A DNA stretch of 64,000 bases from assembly GCA_029961685.1 (NCBI GenBank), contig JARWKL010000007.1, forward strand, positions 7,336,708 through 7,400,707. Reading direction: 5' to 3'. Numbering within the stretch: the stretch's first letter is position 1; each line of letters opens with the position of its first letter. A program made the translations under genes and the position numbers. Of this stretch, positions 25,930 through 36,972 are shown in pieces. This DNA comes from Aristolochia californica. Its lineage: Eukaryota > Streptophyta > Magnoliopsida > Piperales > Aristolochiaceae. The notes under the pieces were generated by a model that saw only the letters and a list, made by a program, of their open reading frames with translations, had not been told where the DNA came from and made no database searches.

Positions 25930-27923
25930 GGGGCATTAACTGGCGGGTTTTGACATTTTCTAGAACTATGCCTCGATTGGTTACATCTACCACAGACATA
26001 GGTACCACGTTATCTTTTATCCATTTTTGTACGTAGACGACATGGTTGCTTCCTTGCAATTGGTGGAACAACTTGTACACCCGTATTAGGCCAATATTAT
26101 TTATTTTTAGGAGGATAGAATCCAATTGCATATGTTTGTATATATGCCTATCTTGTATACCAAAGACCATACAATTGATTGAAAACATAATTAATTTTTC
26201 CACACACAACAATGACATGGGTACAAGGAATTTTTTTCATTTGAAAGTGGGTACATGTACATGTCATATTCTCTAAATCAAACTAATACAACCTTTCATC
26301 ATCCACAGAGATTTCATACACATTATTCTGATACTGACATACATGACATGCTCTTGCTGTATCCATCTTATTTTTTAAAGAAGTATCAATAGAGAGAGTA
26401 TAGAATGATGTCATCTTTCCCACAAATTCATGTCTTTTAACAAAAAAATTATTCAATCTATAAAGGTTGATGCCACCAATGCTTGAATTGAAAGATTTCT
26501 AACACCTCTCAGAATACTATTAAAGCTCTCAGACATATTGGTGGTCAACACACCAAAGTGAATATTGCCATTGTGCGCCAATGACCAAAACTCAGGATTC
26601 AATTATCCTTCTGTCAATAATTATTTCGTTCTCTCACCTTGCAGCTCAATCAACTCCATTATATGATCAAATTCTATAATATTTGTTTTCTTCACTGCAG
26701 ACCATATGAAAACACTCAATGTTTCATTTTTTAACATCTTCTTGAAATTGGCAACTATATGATGTACACAAAAACAATGAAAACATTCTGGAGGTGGAAA
26801 TTGTCTCTAGACCTCCCTTATCAAACCCTTTTGACGATCTGAAATTAGAGTAAATGATTTTCTTCCTTTAATAATAAAACGATCTAGGCAAGCTAAAAAC
26901 CATTCCCAACTTTTTTATTTTCTTATTCAACAATAGCAAAAGCTAGAGGAAAAAAACCTTCATTTCCATCAAAAGTAGTAGCAATCCACAAACATGCAAG
27001 ATACTTCCCATATAAATGTGTTCCATCAATACTAATAAGGGGTCTACAGTAGTGAAATACTGCAATGGATGACCCAAAAACCCAAAAAACACATTTAAAC
27101 ATCCTTTCATGGCCAAAATCATCACAACACAATATATATTCATTAGCTGGATTCACCTCTTTTACCTCTTTTATTGCATCTAAAAACTATGGCAAAAGAT
27201 TATATGATTCACCCTAATCACTATAAATTGCTTTCATAGCCTTGCCTTTTGCTCTCCATGTTTTCCCGTACTTGACATAGGTATGATATTTATCTTTCAT
27301 GATTTGTTGAATATCATTAGGAGTCAAATTAAATTTTGTCCTCAATGTTGGCATAATGACTTTATAAATGAAAGATGATGTACTCAACTGATTATCATGA
27401 CAAATTGTACTATTAACACATGTGTGATCTCCATCATACTTTCTTATCTTAAATTGATGAATCTTTCGATCACATGATGCAAAAACACTCCAAGGGCATC
27501 TATTTGCAATACATTTAATTTTATAATCATAACTGCTAGACCTCAATTGTCTTATACTCGACATGTCTTTCAATCATGTATTTTCTCAAAAAAATATATC
27601 ATTTGGGACTTATCCTCAAATATTTGACCCACACTGATATCATTTGATGTTGAGTTTGAAATATTTATTATTCTAGAAACATCATTGATACATCTAGTAT
27701 TAACCTCCCAGGCATCTTCATATATATCCAGGTACCCAATTCCATATGCTTTTTCAACTTTATTACTATGAACCCCAACTTCGAATATCTCATCCCCCTC
27801 TCGTTCAATATCTTCTAAACCAATATCATTATCACCAAAACTATCACTATCATCATCATTAACAACACTGAATAAACACAACAATAAACATAAAAATTCG
27901 GGTAGGGATAGCATAAATATCAC
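25930..27923 (-). pseudogene. MURA-type MULE transposase, broken
   Basis: Reading the minus strand from right to left, an acidic N-terminus is followed by VGQIFEDKSQMIYFFEKIHD (27570-27630). The MuDR DNA-binding domain comes next (27400-27573, KCIANRCPWSVFASC and HTCVNS). The MULE DDE core is at 26780-27156, with LISIDGTHLYGKY holding the first catalytic Asp and a later SDRQKG-type motif near 26840. A SWIM zinc finger follows near 26225-26275 (CTCTHFQMKKIPCTH), then a zinc knuckle near 25945-26000 (CGRCNQSRHSSRKC). All domains of an autonomous MULE are present in order, but stops and frameshifts separate them, so this copy is not self-mobile. Confidence 0.88.
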
Positions 27924-27929
27924 ACATTT

Positions 27930-28620
27930 AACAATTAAAGGGTAAAAAAATTACATGGGAGAAGATGTTCCACACTCAGATAGTGATGCAATAGACAAGG
28001 GGTTCAAAAACCCCACTTCAAGCCTTTGTGTATTAAACCTATATAGATAATAGTTTGTACTTAAAAACAAGTCATGTAAACTTAACAATTCATATTATAA
28101 ATATACAAACATAAATACTTACTCTTGTGTACGTGGTAATTTTTGTTCTTGGGGATAGGATGTTTCACAAATAAAGTTTTGATTCCTCGTACCTTCCCTT
28201 CCATGGGCACTTTATCTTAAGACCTTCTTTTCTAAGAAAATCTCAACCATAGATTGATTATTTGAAGTCATCTCAAATAATTCAATCAAATCATGATCAT
28301 CTTCCACATTTACGATAATAAAAACCCCGTCAGAAAAATGGAACTTTGGCATTAATAATCATTGGATGAATACCACCATCCTACCCCGTGACTCCGTATA
28401 TCATTACTAAGAACTCACTAAACTTATTTGAAACTGTAATCCTTTTGATTTGTGATTGACCTCCATCATAACTATCAAACTATCCAAACTTCTCTTTCAA
28501 TTTTCTATTGTATCGATAGAAGAACCCAACAATTGATGCCATGTTATCTATAAAATCTACATACATTAGTAAAAGTTTATTTATGCAAAAAATTATCTAA
28601 GTTCTAATTTTTATTACTAA
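27930..28620. other. MULE interior, no gene
   Basis: AT-rich non-coding sequence between the transposase N-terminus and the tandem duplication. No coding region recognised. Confidence 0.4.
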
Positions 28621-29380
28621 CAATGCAACAACACACCTAAGTCCAAATTCACCGAACACCCTTGGTAGAGCCCCATATGACTTCGCAGTCACTAAGAACT
28701 GTACCTCATTAGTGATGGGGGGCAAGTTTCATTGGCTAATGGACGCCCCTGCAGGCGACTCAACCTAGTTTGAACTGGACACAACCCACCCTCCATTACC
28801 CAACCTACTCTTAATTAGACTCTCTACCCATCCCTATGGACACATGGCAATTCAATAAAACAAAGACAAAAAAAAACCATGTGGTGGTTATTTATAACAC
28901 CCGAATCTCCTCACCACATTGCAAAATCATTCCATAGCACTTCAAAATTATTCAACAACATTCTACAATATTTAAAAATTAATCGAACTAATTCTATAGC
29001 AGATGACTAGTCCTAACAATGAAAAAACACACCTAAGTCCAAATTCACCGAACACCCCTGGTAGAGCCCCGTATGACTTTGCAGTCACTACGAACTATTC
29101 CTCGTCAGTGATGGGGGTCGGGTTTCGTTGGCTAATGGACGCCCATGCATGCGACTCAACCTAATTTGAACTGGACTCAACCCACTCTCCATTACCCAGC
29201 CTACTCTTAATCAAACTTTGTACCTATCCTAGTAACTAGGGCAAACACAAGAAAGCATAAACAAAACAAAAAAAAACCCATGTGGTGGATAATTATAATA
29301 CCCAAATCTCCTCACCACATGGCATGATCATTCGATGACACTTCAAATTTATTTAACAACAATTAGCAACTAAAAATCCT
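28621..29380. repeat. Tandem duplication, period 394 bp
   Basis: Two imperfect copies, starting at 28621 and 29015. Each begins AACAATGxAAxAACACACCT and includes the phrase GAACACCCxTGGTAGAGCCC. The copies differ by substitutions and short indels. They lie within the right part of the MULE; their function is unknown. Confidence 0.9.
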
Positions 29381-29809
29381 GCAAATCTTATCTCAATAGA
29401 GTAAACTACAACTTCATAAATCACAAAATTAAACTAAATTAAACTAGCAACTTCAGAAAATACAACATTCAATGGCATAGGAATTCATAAACTAAAATGT
29501 AGAAATTAATAAATACGGAGAGGGAAATTCAATCAAGTTTCAATTAAACTTTACAATAATTTTAATTTATCTGCAATTGACAAAAATTTCATTAACATAA
29601 AATCAGAAATTAAACAGTAAATCACAAAAAAATCAATACAGTAATTAAACACCTAAATCAAATCAACATTATAGTTAAACACAGTAATTACATTCAATTA
29701 AAGCCCTAAAAAATCATCCTGCTAAATCGGCTTCTAAAATTCAAATTCGTTTTTGGAAGGTGACTAGGGCTTCGGATTTGAGAGAAGGGGCAACGAGATA
29801 GGGTATTAA

Positions 29810-29848
<39 letters not shown>

Positions 29849-30179
29849 GGGGGGTTGAGAGGAAATTATAAGGTTTTGTTTTGAGAGAGGGGGTGGCGAA
29901 GAGATGAAATGATAGGTTTCAGTTTTGAGAAAGGGGCGGGGAAAGGATGGACAGAGGGGAATAGAGAAGAAGAGTGAGAGATGTGGCTGAGACAAAGTCT
30001 GGGTTAAGAGGAAGAGAGGGCGGCTGAGAGGGGGGCGTCGAGGGCGATGCCGAGCGGCTGCAGCAGGGGAGTAGTGGGGAGTGGTGGCAGCTGGCACAGC
30101 AAGAGGGCGAGAGGAGAGGAGAGGAGAAAGATCAAGCGGGGAGAGATAGAACGAAAAAAATTAAGAAGCGATGAGGGCC
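29381..30179. other. MULE right interior with poly-G tract
   Basis: Non-coding AT-rich sequence followed by a G-rich region containing a run of 38 G at 29810-29847. The proline-rich open frames on its complement are a composition artefact. This could be the transposase promoter and leader side, given the minus-strand gene. Confidence 0.5.
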
Positions 30180-30418
30180 TACGTGACGCCAGATGACATG
30201 GCAAGAAGAATGTTATTAGATAATGATGTGTCGTTTTACTTGGTAGATGATGTGTCAAAATGGTGATGTGGCAGCCAATGTATCTATCTACTCACGCAGT
30301 GCTGATGATGTCGCGACATGTAATCAGTTAAAGCTTATGTCTCACCCGACTGAACCGGTCAAAGTGATATCATTTATCGTAATAAGTTTTTAAAAATAGG
30401 TAATTTGGTAAATACCCT
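30180..30418 (-). repeat. Right terminal inverted repeat of MULE
   Basis: Partner of the left repeat. Contains CATTTATCGTAATAAGTTTT near its outer end. Boundary on the inner side is approximate. Confidence 0.85.
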
Positions 30419-30492
30419 AATATTTTATTTAGGCGCAAGGATATCTTCTCACTAATCATCTTTGCAACAGTAAACGATGAATTAACACACAA

Positions 30493-30750
30493 TCAAGCAG
30501 TATCATGATAGCTACCCCCAGAAGCTGACCAGCTAGAAGACCCAGAAATCCTATCGTCCCAACCACTGTGAAAAGAAATGCGGCCTGCATCACTGACAGA
30601 CATCAATAAAAGAAGGGAAATCAATAAAAGAACAGCACGGAAGAATGAGCACTGTTCGCGCAAAACCTTCGCAAAGGCAGATTCTGGCGTCTTCAAATCA
30701 ACTTCAGAAGCAGCAGAAGAAGCTCTGATCGGCCACCGGCGAGGCGTCGG
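30493..30750 (-). CDS. Possible small membrane-protein exon, unrecognised
   Basis: On the minus strand, after an AG acceptor-like TTTAG at 30751-30755, 85 codons stay open to a TGA at 30493. It begins PTPRRWPIRASSAASEVDLK and continues with one hydrophobic segment, FFRAVLLLISLLLLMSV, that could span a membrane. The composition looks coding, but there is no ATG in frame upstream before a stop, so it would need an upstream exon. A competing 35-codon frame starts at the ATG at 30800. The MULE's target duplication lies about 65 bases downstream of its stop. I do not recognise the family; it may be a last exon or a remnant. Confidence 0.3.
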   Translation of the reverse strand, partial: PTPRRWPIRASSAASEVDLKTPESAFAKVLREQCSFFRAVLLLISLLLLMSVSDAGRISFHSGWDDRISGSSSWSASGGSYHDTA

Positions 30751-31036
30751 CTAAACTTCTGGAACGGAGCTACATAGAGCGTAGGAAATTTAAAGACCAT
30801 TACTCCACTTTCAAAGTTATATTCACCTCCTCCAATATCGATTATTTAGAGTCTCTCTAGATTCCGTCACTGACTCTTCCGATTTCAAAGAATTATACTT
30901 TTTTATTTAAATCATTTTATTATATTTATCTTCCGATATTCTTTCGTCGGAAAAAAATATATAATTATTTTTATGTAGGAATCTCCTTTTGCTTGTGTTT
31001 CTGCACCTAACTCTGTCACGAAAGCCCAAATCCAAC

Positions 31037-31047
31037 TATATATAAAT
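31037..31047 (+). promoter_or_regulatory. TATA box of the small-peptide gene
   Basis: TATATATAAAT lies 50-60 bases before the ATG at 31097. Transcription would then start near 31070, giving a short leader. This spacing supports the gene call that follows. Confidence 0.5.
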
Positions 31048-31096
31048 CTTTCGAAGGTGAATAACGAGGATCTAACAGGAAGGAGAATCGAGAGAA

Positions 31097-31379
31097 ATGG
31101 CGCTGATTAAAAGCTCGCATATGGAAGTAATTCTGAGCTTCGTGCTTCTGCATGGGTTGCTTCAATACGTGATTTCTGCTCGTAGGATCCTTTACCAGAC
31201 ATTCGATGTAAGTGAAGATTTTGGTTGTGTCTGATGTCGGCTCAGCTCGTTGATAATTGTTCTTGCAGGTGAAGGAGGCTCCATATACAAGTGCGAGAAA
31301 AAACAATTCTCTGTTAATGGGCGATATCCAGGTCATACTTTGTTTGTTCTCAGAGGATATACAGCATCACCTTCCGCTG

Positions 31380-31456
<77 letters not shown>

Positions 31457-31700
31457 CACACACATGCACACGGACAGGCAAGAAATGAAGCAGCCAAGGA
31501 ATCCGTGGTCGTCTTTCACCCATTCAACCTGCATCGTCTTTCACCTACAGAATCATTTTGTTCTTCAGAAGAAGGGACCTTGTGGTGGCACAAGCAGAGC
31601 GACTGGGCGCGAGCAACAGTTCATGGAGCCATCGTTATATATCCAAAGCCAGGAACGTCGTATCCGTTCACCCACTCCTTACCATGAAATGGTAAGATAG
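31097..31700 (+). CDS. Possible small secreted peptide, three exons
   Basis: Three exons join in phase 0: 31097-31207, 31269-31331 and 31569-31700, giving 101 residues. Introns are GT-AG, and the second acceptor follows TTTGTTCTTCAG. The N-terminus (MALIKSSH followed by [20 protein letters not shown]) looks like a signal peptide cleaved before a dibasic RR. The mature part is basic, with one Cys in [16 protein letters not shown] and a tail rich in Arg, Ser and Pro. A TATA box sits at the right distance upstream. I do not recognise a named family. The last exon could instead be spliced at ATG|GTAAGA (31692), which would add further exons. It could also be a chance frame. Confidence 0.4.
31380..31452. 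repeat. Compound (CT)n(CA)n microsatellite
   Basis: About 14 CT units followed by about 22 CA units, inside the second intron of the putative peptide gene. Confidence 0.97.
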
Positions 31701-32858
31701 TCTTCTCTGCGTTAAGTTCTCTGTCTTCATTATGGTTCAACGAGTTCCGGGATCAACCCATCACTCCGTTCTTCCCTTCATTGATCCTCGTGCTATTTCG
31801 TAAGGGACAAGATCCGACATGTACAAGATTACGGCATGATGACGCTAGTGCGGGACAAGTTCTGATACACAAGTATCGGTTTAAGTGGAAAAGTGACGAG
31901 TGTATCAGGTCAATCAATGGATACATTTTTTCTGTATCAGCCGATATAGGATGATCGGATAAGAAAATCTGATACATATCGATTGATGTGCAATAAACCT
32001 TGTTTTTTTCTTTGCTCTTTCTCTCCTCTTGCTGTGTGTTCCAAATGTAGCCTTATGGATGGAGCAATTCTCTATTATATATTCCTCAAAATCTTGCTCT
32101 TTCTAAGTGGGCTAGACAAGTATTCAAGGCTTCATGTATCAAAGAAGGGACTCATGTGCACTAGGAAAAGCCTAGAGGGTGACATCTTTTTAATGTTAAA
32201 TAACATTTTTACACCACATCATCATTAGCTCCTAAAAAGAATTAAACCTTTAAAATTGTTAAAGGGGGTCAAAGGCATATTTGCACTATGTCAATCATTA
32301 GCTCTTCAAATGTAAGACATGGTTAGTGCACTAATTTTCCTGCATTAGTAAGTAGGTCCATCATTACCACAAAAGACATTGCATAAATGAAGATACTCAA
32401 TAGAAGGTGTTTAGAATGAGCACTTTGTGCAATGCATGAGCTGCAAGCATAATCTTGAGATTTACTCCATAATTGCTTATCACTAGTACCTCTAAGGTAT
32501 TTTCACATGCTTAGAATACACACAATTTTTACATATTTTTACTTGTATCAGTGCAATGGATATGAGTTTCTCTTCCCTCACTCAAACTCTAGTTCTTGTA
32601 CATGCATCTTCCCTATGTTTAAGGAACCCTATACATGTATCTTTCTTTTGTTTACTCATTAGTATGGAGAACCTAATTTCATCATTCAAGGCACCAACTC
32701 CATGAACAAGTTTTTATATATAGTAACTTTACTTGAACCGGTACAAAATTGAAAATATGTAGACCACATTTTCATATCCCATAATAGTGAACCATATTGG
32801 GTAACCCAAAATCCAAGAAATATCAAATGATACCAATATTTTCGTTTCAGGGAATACC
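31701..32858. other. Intergenic, no gene recognised
   Basis: AT-rich sequence with only short, unrecognisable open frames. Confidence 0.5.
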
Positions 32859-32862
32859 TTAA

Positions 32863-33035
32863 GGGTCTGTTCGGAACCCTATGGAAAAGAAAATAAAAAT
32901 AAAAATTTGATCATTATTATTCCAAAAATAGCTAGTGAAAAGGAGAATTTGATCATTATCTCATTTTCACTAACTATTTTGGAAAATAATAATGGTCAAA
33001 TTCTTATTTTTTTTTCAAAGGGTTCCAAATAGACC
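32863..33035. mobile_element. Tourist-like MITE
   Basis: A 173-bp hairpin-forming sequence. The left end GGGTCTGTTCGGAACCC pairs with the inverse of the right end (GGTCTATTTGGAACCC), and the arms continue pairing (ATTATTATTCCAAAA with TTTTGGAAAATAATAAT) around a short loop. TTAA flanks both sides (32859-32862 and 33036-33039), consistent with a TTA/TAA-type target duplication. Length, ends and duplication fit non-autonomous PIF/Harbinger (Tourist) elements. Confidence 0.85.
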
Positions 33036-33039
33036 TTAA

Positions 33040-34625
33040 TACTATACACTCGAAAAGTAAAAGATATAGTTGCCAGTACCACAGTATTCCACCCTATATG
33101 CAAAACCCTTATGTGGATTATTTATAGAAAAACATAGGCATGGAACTGTGGAAAGAAGTTGTGGGGCATACAAAGATAGAGTTTTGAGGTTTTAATCATA
33201 GTGCTTGATTATTTAAATTTATTATTAACTCAATAAATTAAAAAATAAATATCCAATTCAAAGTTGGGTCGACCGTTAATCAATTGTCATGCTAGAAAGG
33301 CCAATGTGAAATGCATGCAAGTAGCAATCAGACTACGGCGCCACATCACTCTCAATATTATTGAAATGAAAAAAAAAAAGCCCTGCGTGCATTCTTAGCA
33401 TTGGACTGGTCTCATTCATTAACATGAAACAAAGAAGGAAACCTAATTAGCTATTTGAAGGGGTCATATATTCATATTTTCTTGGTCAAGAACCCATTTT
33501 AAATAGAAAAAGGGTGCCATATCGGCAAGCATCGGTTATGTTGACTTTAAATAAATTACTTAAACAGATCAAGTATTTTTTTTTTTTATATATTCAATCC
33601 TTAAAAAATTTTAAAATCAGAACTATAAGCCAAAAAAAAGGATGAATCTTTGCATTGCAGCAAATACTCTGGTTTTACCTAAAAGTGCCACTTGCAAGCA
33701 CTTGCATGTATATTAATAGTTAATGATCTCAAACAGCTGGAGACTCGGTTCTAAGAATCCATAATAACTCAGTCGAGCAGCTGAGCTTTCCTATTGTTAA
33801 GTCAGAACTCCTGATCAATCAACGTCGAAACCATACAATTCAAACCCAGCCTTCCATACTGAAACGTCTCCGTTTCCTCTTTCCCTCAGTGAAACTTTCA
33901 AGAAACCGAGTTGACGCTTTAACGCACATGAAACGAGACTCAGACAAAATCTCCATTAAAAAATTATTAGCAACTCGGCCTGTCTGTACACTGTATCAGG
34001 CACGCTTCTGTTCATTCATACTCGTCTCTGTCAATTTCCCCCCACAATTCAAAGCACCAAAAACAGTTGGCACTGAACAATCTCATCTCCAGAAGCTCAT
34101 CACCAGATTCAGATTTTCTCGATAAGGAACTCATTTTAATAAAAAAGGGAGAGGCAGACGGAGATCGATGTCACGATTCTCACCTCTCCCCTTTAACTCA
34201 GAACCGTTGGCCTACCTGACTGCTTCCCTTTCCATCTTTAATTTTCGTTTTTCTGCAAAATCTGATGGAGAAGCGGCGAAAGGAAACGAACCCTAGATTC
34301 GGGCGGTGCTCGACTGGTCATGCAAGCTATTTATATATCTGCACTTTAGGAGAAATAATTCTGGGTTAACGACCAGAGATTGCTTTTCTATCTTGGTCTA
34401 AATCACGTCTAAGTCAATTAAAATAGGCAACCATCTTTTTACCTACTTACATGCTTTCATATGTTTTGGTGGTGGTTCTATAATGACTTTTTGGCAACTA
34501 ATGGGTGATTAAGTGATGTTTAAGTAATTGCTTTATTGTTGAGCTTCTCAATCCAACCCACTTGATGTCAAACTACTATTCGTATTAGTACTAAGTATAG
34601 TATTAATAATTTGTGTCTTATACAA
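33040..34625. other. Intergenic, no supported gene
   Basis: No recognised gene. On the minus strand a TATATAAATAG element at about 34328-34338 precedes a leader-like stretch containing CCCTAG. A 40-codon ORF follows (34012-34134, minus, starting MSSLSRKSESGDELLEMRLF). This could be a small gene promoter, but the protein is unfamiliar and no further exon is evident. Confidence 0.3.
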
Positions 34626-35110
34626 ATTGATAACGGATTTGAAGTCCGATTTTTTTAGTAGCTAAAACTAGATTTGCTTCTCATATAACACCGGTTTAAA
34701 TCTATGTAACCTTCTATAACCAATCTTGGCTGCTCAAATTGATAACGGATTTGAATTCCGATTTTTTAAGTAGCTAAAACTAGATTTGCTTCTCATATAA
34801 CACCGGTTTAAATCTATGTAACCTTCTATAACCAATCTTGGCTGCTCAATGTTCGATCAATACTATTCGAAAGGTGGAAAGTTACTAAGTTGGAGTTGTT
34901 TGAAGTAGCTAAAACTAGATTAGCTTGTCATAAACTATTCTGAAGGTCGATCAATATTGATTGGTACATAATTCACACTACAGGTAACTATAGTATCAGC
35001 CAAAGACACTCAAAGTTGGAGTTTTGAAGTAGCTAAAACACTACAGGTAACTATAGTATCAGCCAAAGATACTCGAAGTTGGAGTTTTGAAGTAGCTAAA
35101 GCTAGATTTG
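34626..35110. repeat. Local tandem repeats (112-bp unit and relatives)
   Basis: Two nearly identical 112-bp copies lie at 34626-34737 and 34738-34849, each beginning ATTGATAACGGATTTGAA. The phrase GTAGCTAAAACTAGATTTGC then recurs in shorter, rearranged copies to about 35260. A second unit of about 62 bp, starting CACTACAGGTAACTATAGTA, is repeated at 34977 and 35039. This is a local expansion with no coding content. Confidence 0.88.
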
Positions 35111-36972
35111 CTTCTCGTATAAAATAGGTTTAAATGATGTATATAACCTATATCATAACGTATTTTGGCCATTCAACTATAACATTGGTCGAGAATTACT
35201 TAAAGTTGGAGTTACTAATCTAAAACTAGATTTGCTTCTCATGTAAAATATGTATAAATAATACAACTTACTACAGTATCCATCGAAAGAAGAGCAAGAA
35301 GCAAACTGTGGGCTGATGTATCATGTATACATATAAATAAGAAGAGAAATGACTGTCTAGATAGGCTGATAATCTTTTGACTTTGGGTAATTAAATTAAT
35401 GAATTAGTTCTTAATCATTTGATAAGTATCTTCCCAATTGGATTAAATTAATCAAATGGATTTTGTTTAAAATTAAAAGGGTCTTTAGAATCTAGATAAT
35501 GACTCCTCTAGTGGAATCTCTATGAAACCTCTGAGCTGTACAAATCCCCTGTCATCACTCACCAAAGGCCAGACTCTAGAGTCCGGACTCAGACTCCTCT
35601 CTCTCTCTCTTTCTCCTTTCCAAAACGTGAACAGTCAGTCAATCAACAAGTGGACCCGAGTCTTTCATCACTGTCCTTGGCTCAAGTCAAGTCCTTTCAG
35701 AGACCTGAAAGAGTAGCCAGTTGTCGGTTGGCAGCCTTGGCTGTACTTGGAAGGCTGACCTGACCCATCCTAAGTCAAACATTCGAAGAACAAACCGTTA
35801 ATTAACCTCAAAAGAAAAGTCAAAGCAGGCTTTACCCCGTCAAAACATCTCTGAATCAAACGTTAGCAGAAGAAACTAAGCTTGCTTTTTGATCTTCTGG
35901 CGTGAACGGCGAAGATCTCCAGATTTGTGGTCTCCGTTTATGTGTTTTCTTTTTTTCTGGGTTGATGCGAAATTATTGTCTGGACGGCAGGAGATTGCCC
36001 TATCACATCCAGGGACAAGCGAGGACGAGGGGACGTACATTGCAATAGGGAGTGGACACGTTGTTGAACGAGGGCCGACGATATTTCATGCAATCGGGTT
36101 ATCATGGTACAGATTGCGCAGCGTTTACAGTTACCATTTTGGATCGTCCATGGTTCAGAAGCGAGCACCAGAAAAATTTTATGAGAAAATCTGGCTGCAG
36201 CGTACTGTAAAGATTTGTATCCATAGAGTAGGACGTGTACGGCCGACGTTGAGGCTTCTCTCTGCTGTGGTCAGTGGAGGTAACAGAGTTTTATTAGTTT
36301 AGACAACTGTGAAGACGACCTCACGGATGTAGAAAAAGGCCAGCCGATGGGCGCCATAAATCACAGAGGTAAAAAGCCCCTCCTCCCCCCACTTGCCGAC
36401 CACGTGAAATTCTCAGTTTTTGTTGCTCCGATCTCTTGTCTTTTCCATTCTTCACGTCCGCCAAAGCCCACTCTAATCAATTCTCTTTAGCTCTTGTTTC
36501 TTGTAATAAAGACTGCAGATTCCTTTGTTCCTGAGTTGGTTTTTGTCGAAACTAGGAGGAAGACGAGCTAAGAAGCTACAAGAACCTGGAAGCTTAAGCA
36601 GCTCTTACGTATTGATCGCTGAAACGCGTCTTGCCAATGGCAGTACATGTAAAAATATCTAATGCATGCGCTGCAGAGGAATCGTATTACACGTTAAAGC
36701 TACGTGAACACGACGCGTTTAATCGTTTTCACGTAAGATTAGAAGCTGAAAGCAGGGATTATACAACAAACTCGCTTCATTCATCTCTATATATGAAACC
36801 CTAAACGACTCCCGGAAAAAAAAAAAAAAAAAAAAACACATCCAAAACCCGGGAGTTACAAAGATCAAACATAAAGAAGAAGGAGAAGAAAAACAAACCT
36901 ATGGACGAAAAAACAGGAAAATTATACTCGATGTTTATAAAATCCTAAACACTGTTGTTCTTGTAGAAGACT
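35111..36972. other. Intergenic region downstream of CYP78A
   Basis: No recognised gene. One long plus-strand frame (35889-36302) lacks an ATG start near its beginning and any domain. A poly-A run lies at about 36817-36836. The right-hand part probably contains the CYP78A 3' untranslated region, transcribed leftwards. Confidence 0.45.

Larger units (their letters stand above)
22581..30418 (-). mobile_element. Mutator-like element (MULE) carrying host gene fragments
   Basis: The ends are long inverted repeats. The left reads GGGCTTTTTACCAAATTA at 22581; the right, in inverse complement, reads AGGGTATTTACCAAATTA ending at 30418. Similarity continues for about 230 bases, including the shared block ACTGCGTGAGTAGATA. 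A perfect 9-bp duplication AATATTTTA flanks it (22572-22580 and 30419-30427), the Mutator signature. Inside, on the minus strand, are a decayed MURA-type transposase (about 25930-27923), a kinesin fragment (24105-25705) and an RRP12-like fragment (about 23795-24104). AT-rich subterminal repeats lie on the left and a 394-bp tandem duplication on the right. One terminal base is ambiguous. Confidence 0.9.

Noticed and set aside
31250..31700. Continuous frames of about 145 codons through the CT/CA repeat
   Set aside because: They translate the microsatellite. A spliced three-exon model that removes the repeat as an intron fits splice sites and a TATA box better.
33889..34125. 78-codon plus-strand frame
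   Set aside because: No domain; a leader-like region on the other strand explains the composition equally well.
34012..34134. 40-codon minus-strand ORF after a TATA-like element
   Set aside because: Kept only as a note in the spacer entry; too short and unfamiliar to call a gene.
35889..36302. 137-codon plus-strand frame
   Set aside because: Starts without a nearby ATG, has no recognisable domain and an odd composition; probably chance.
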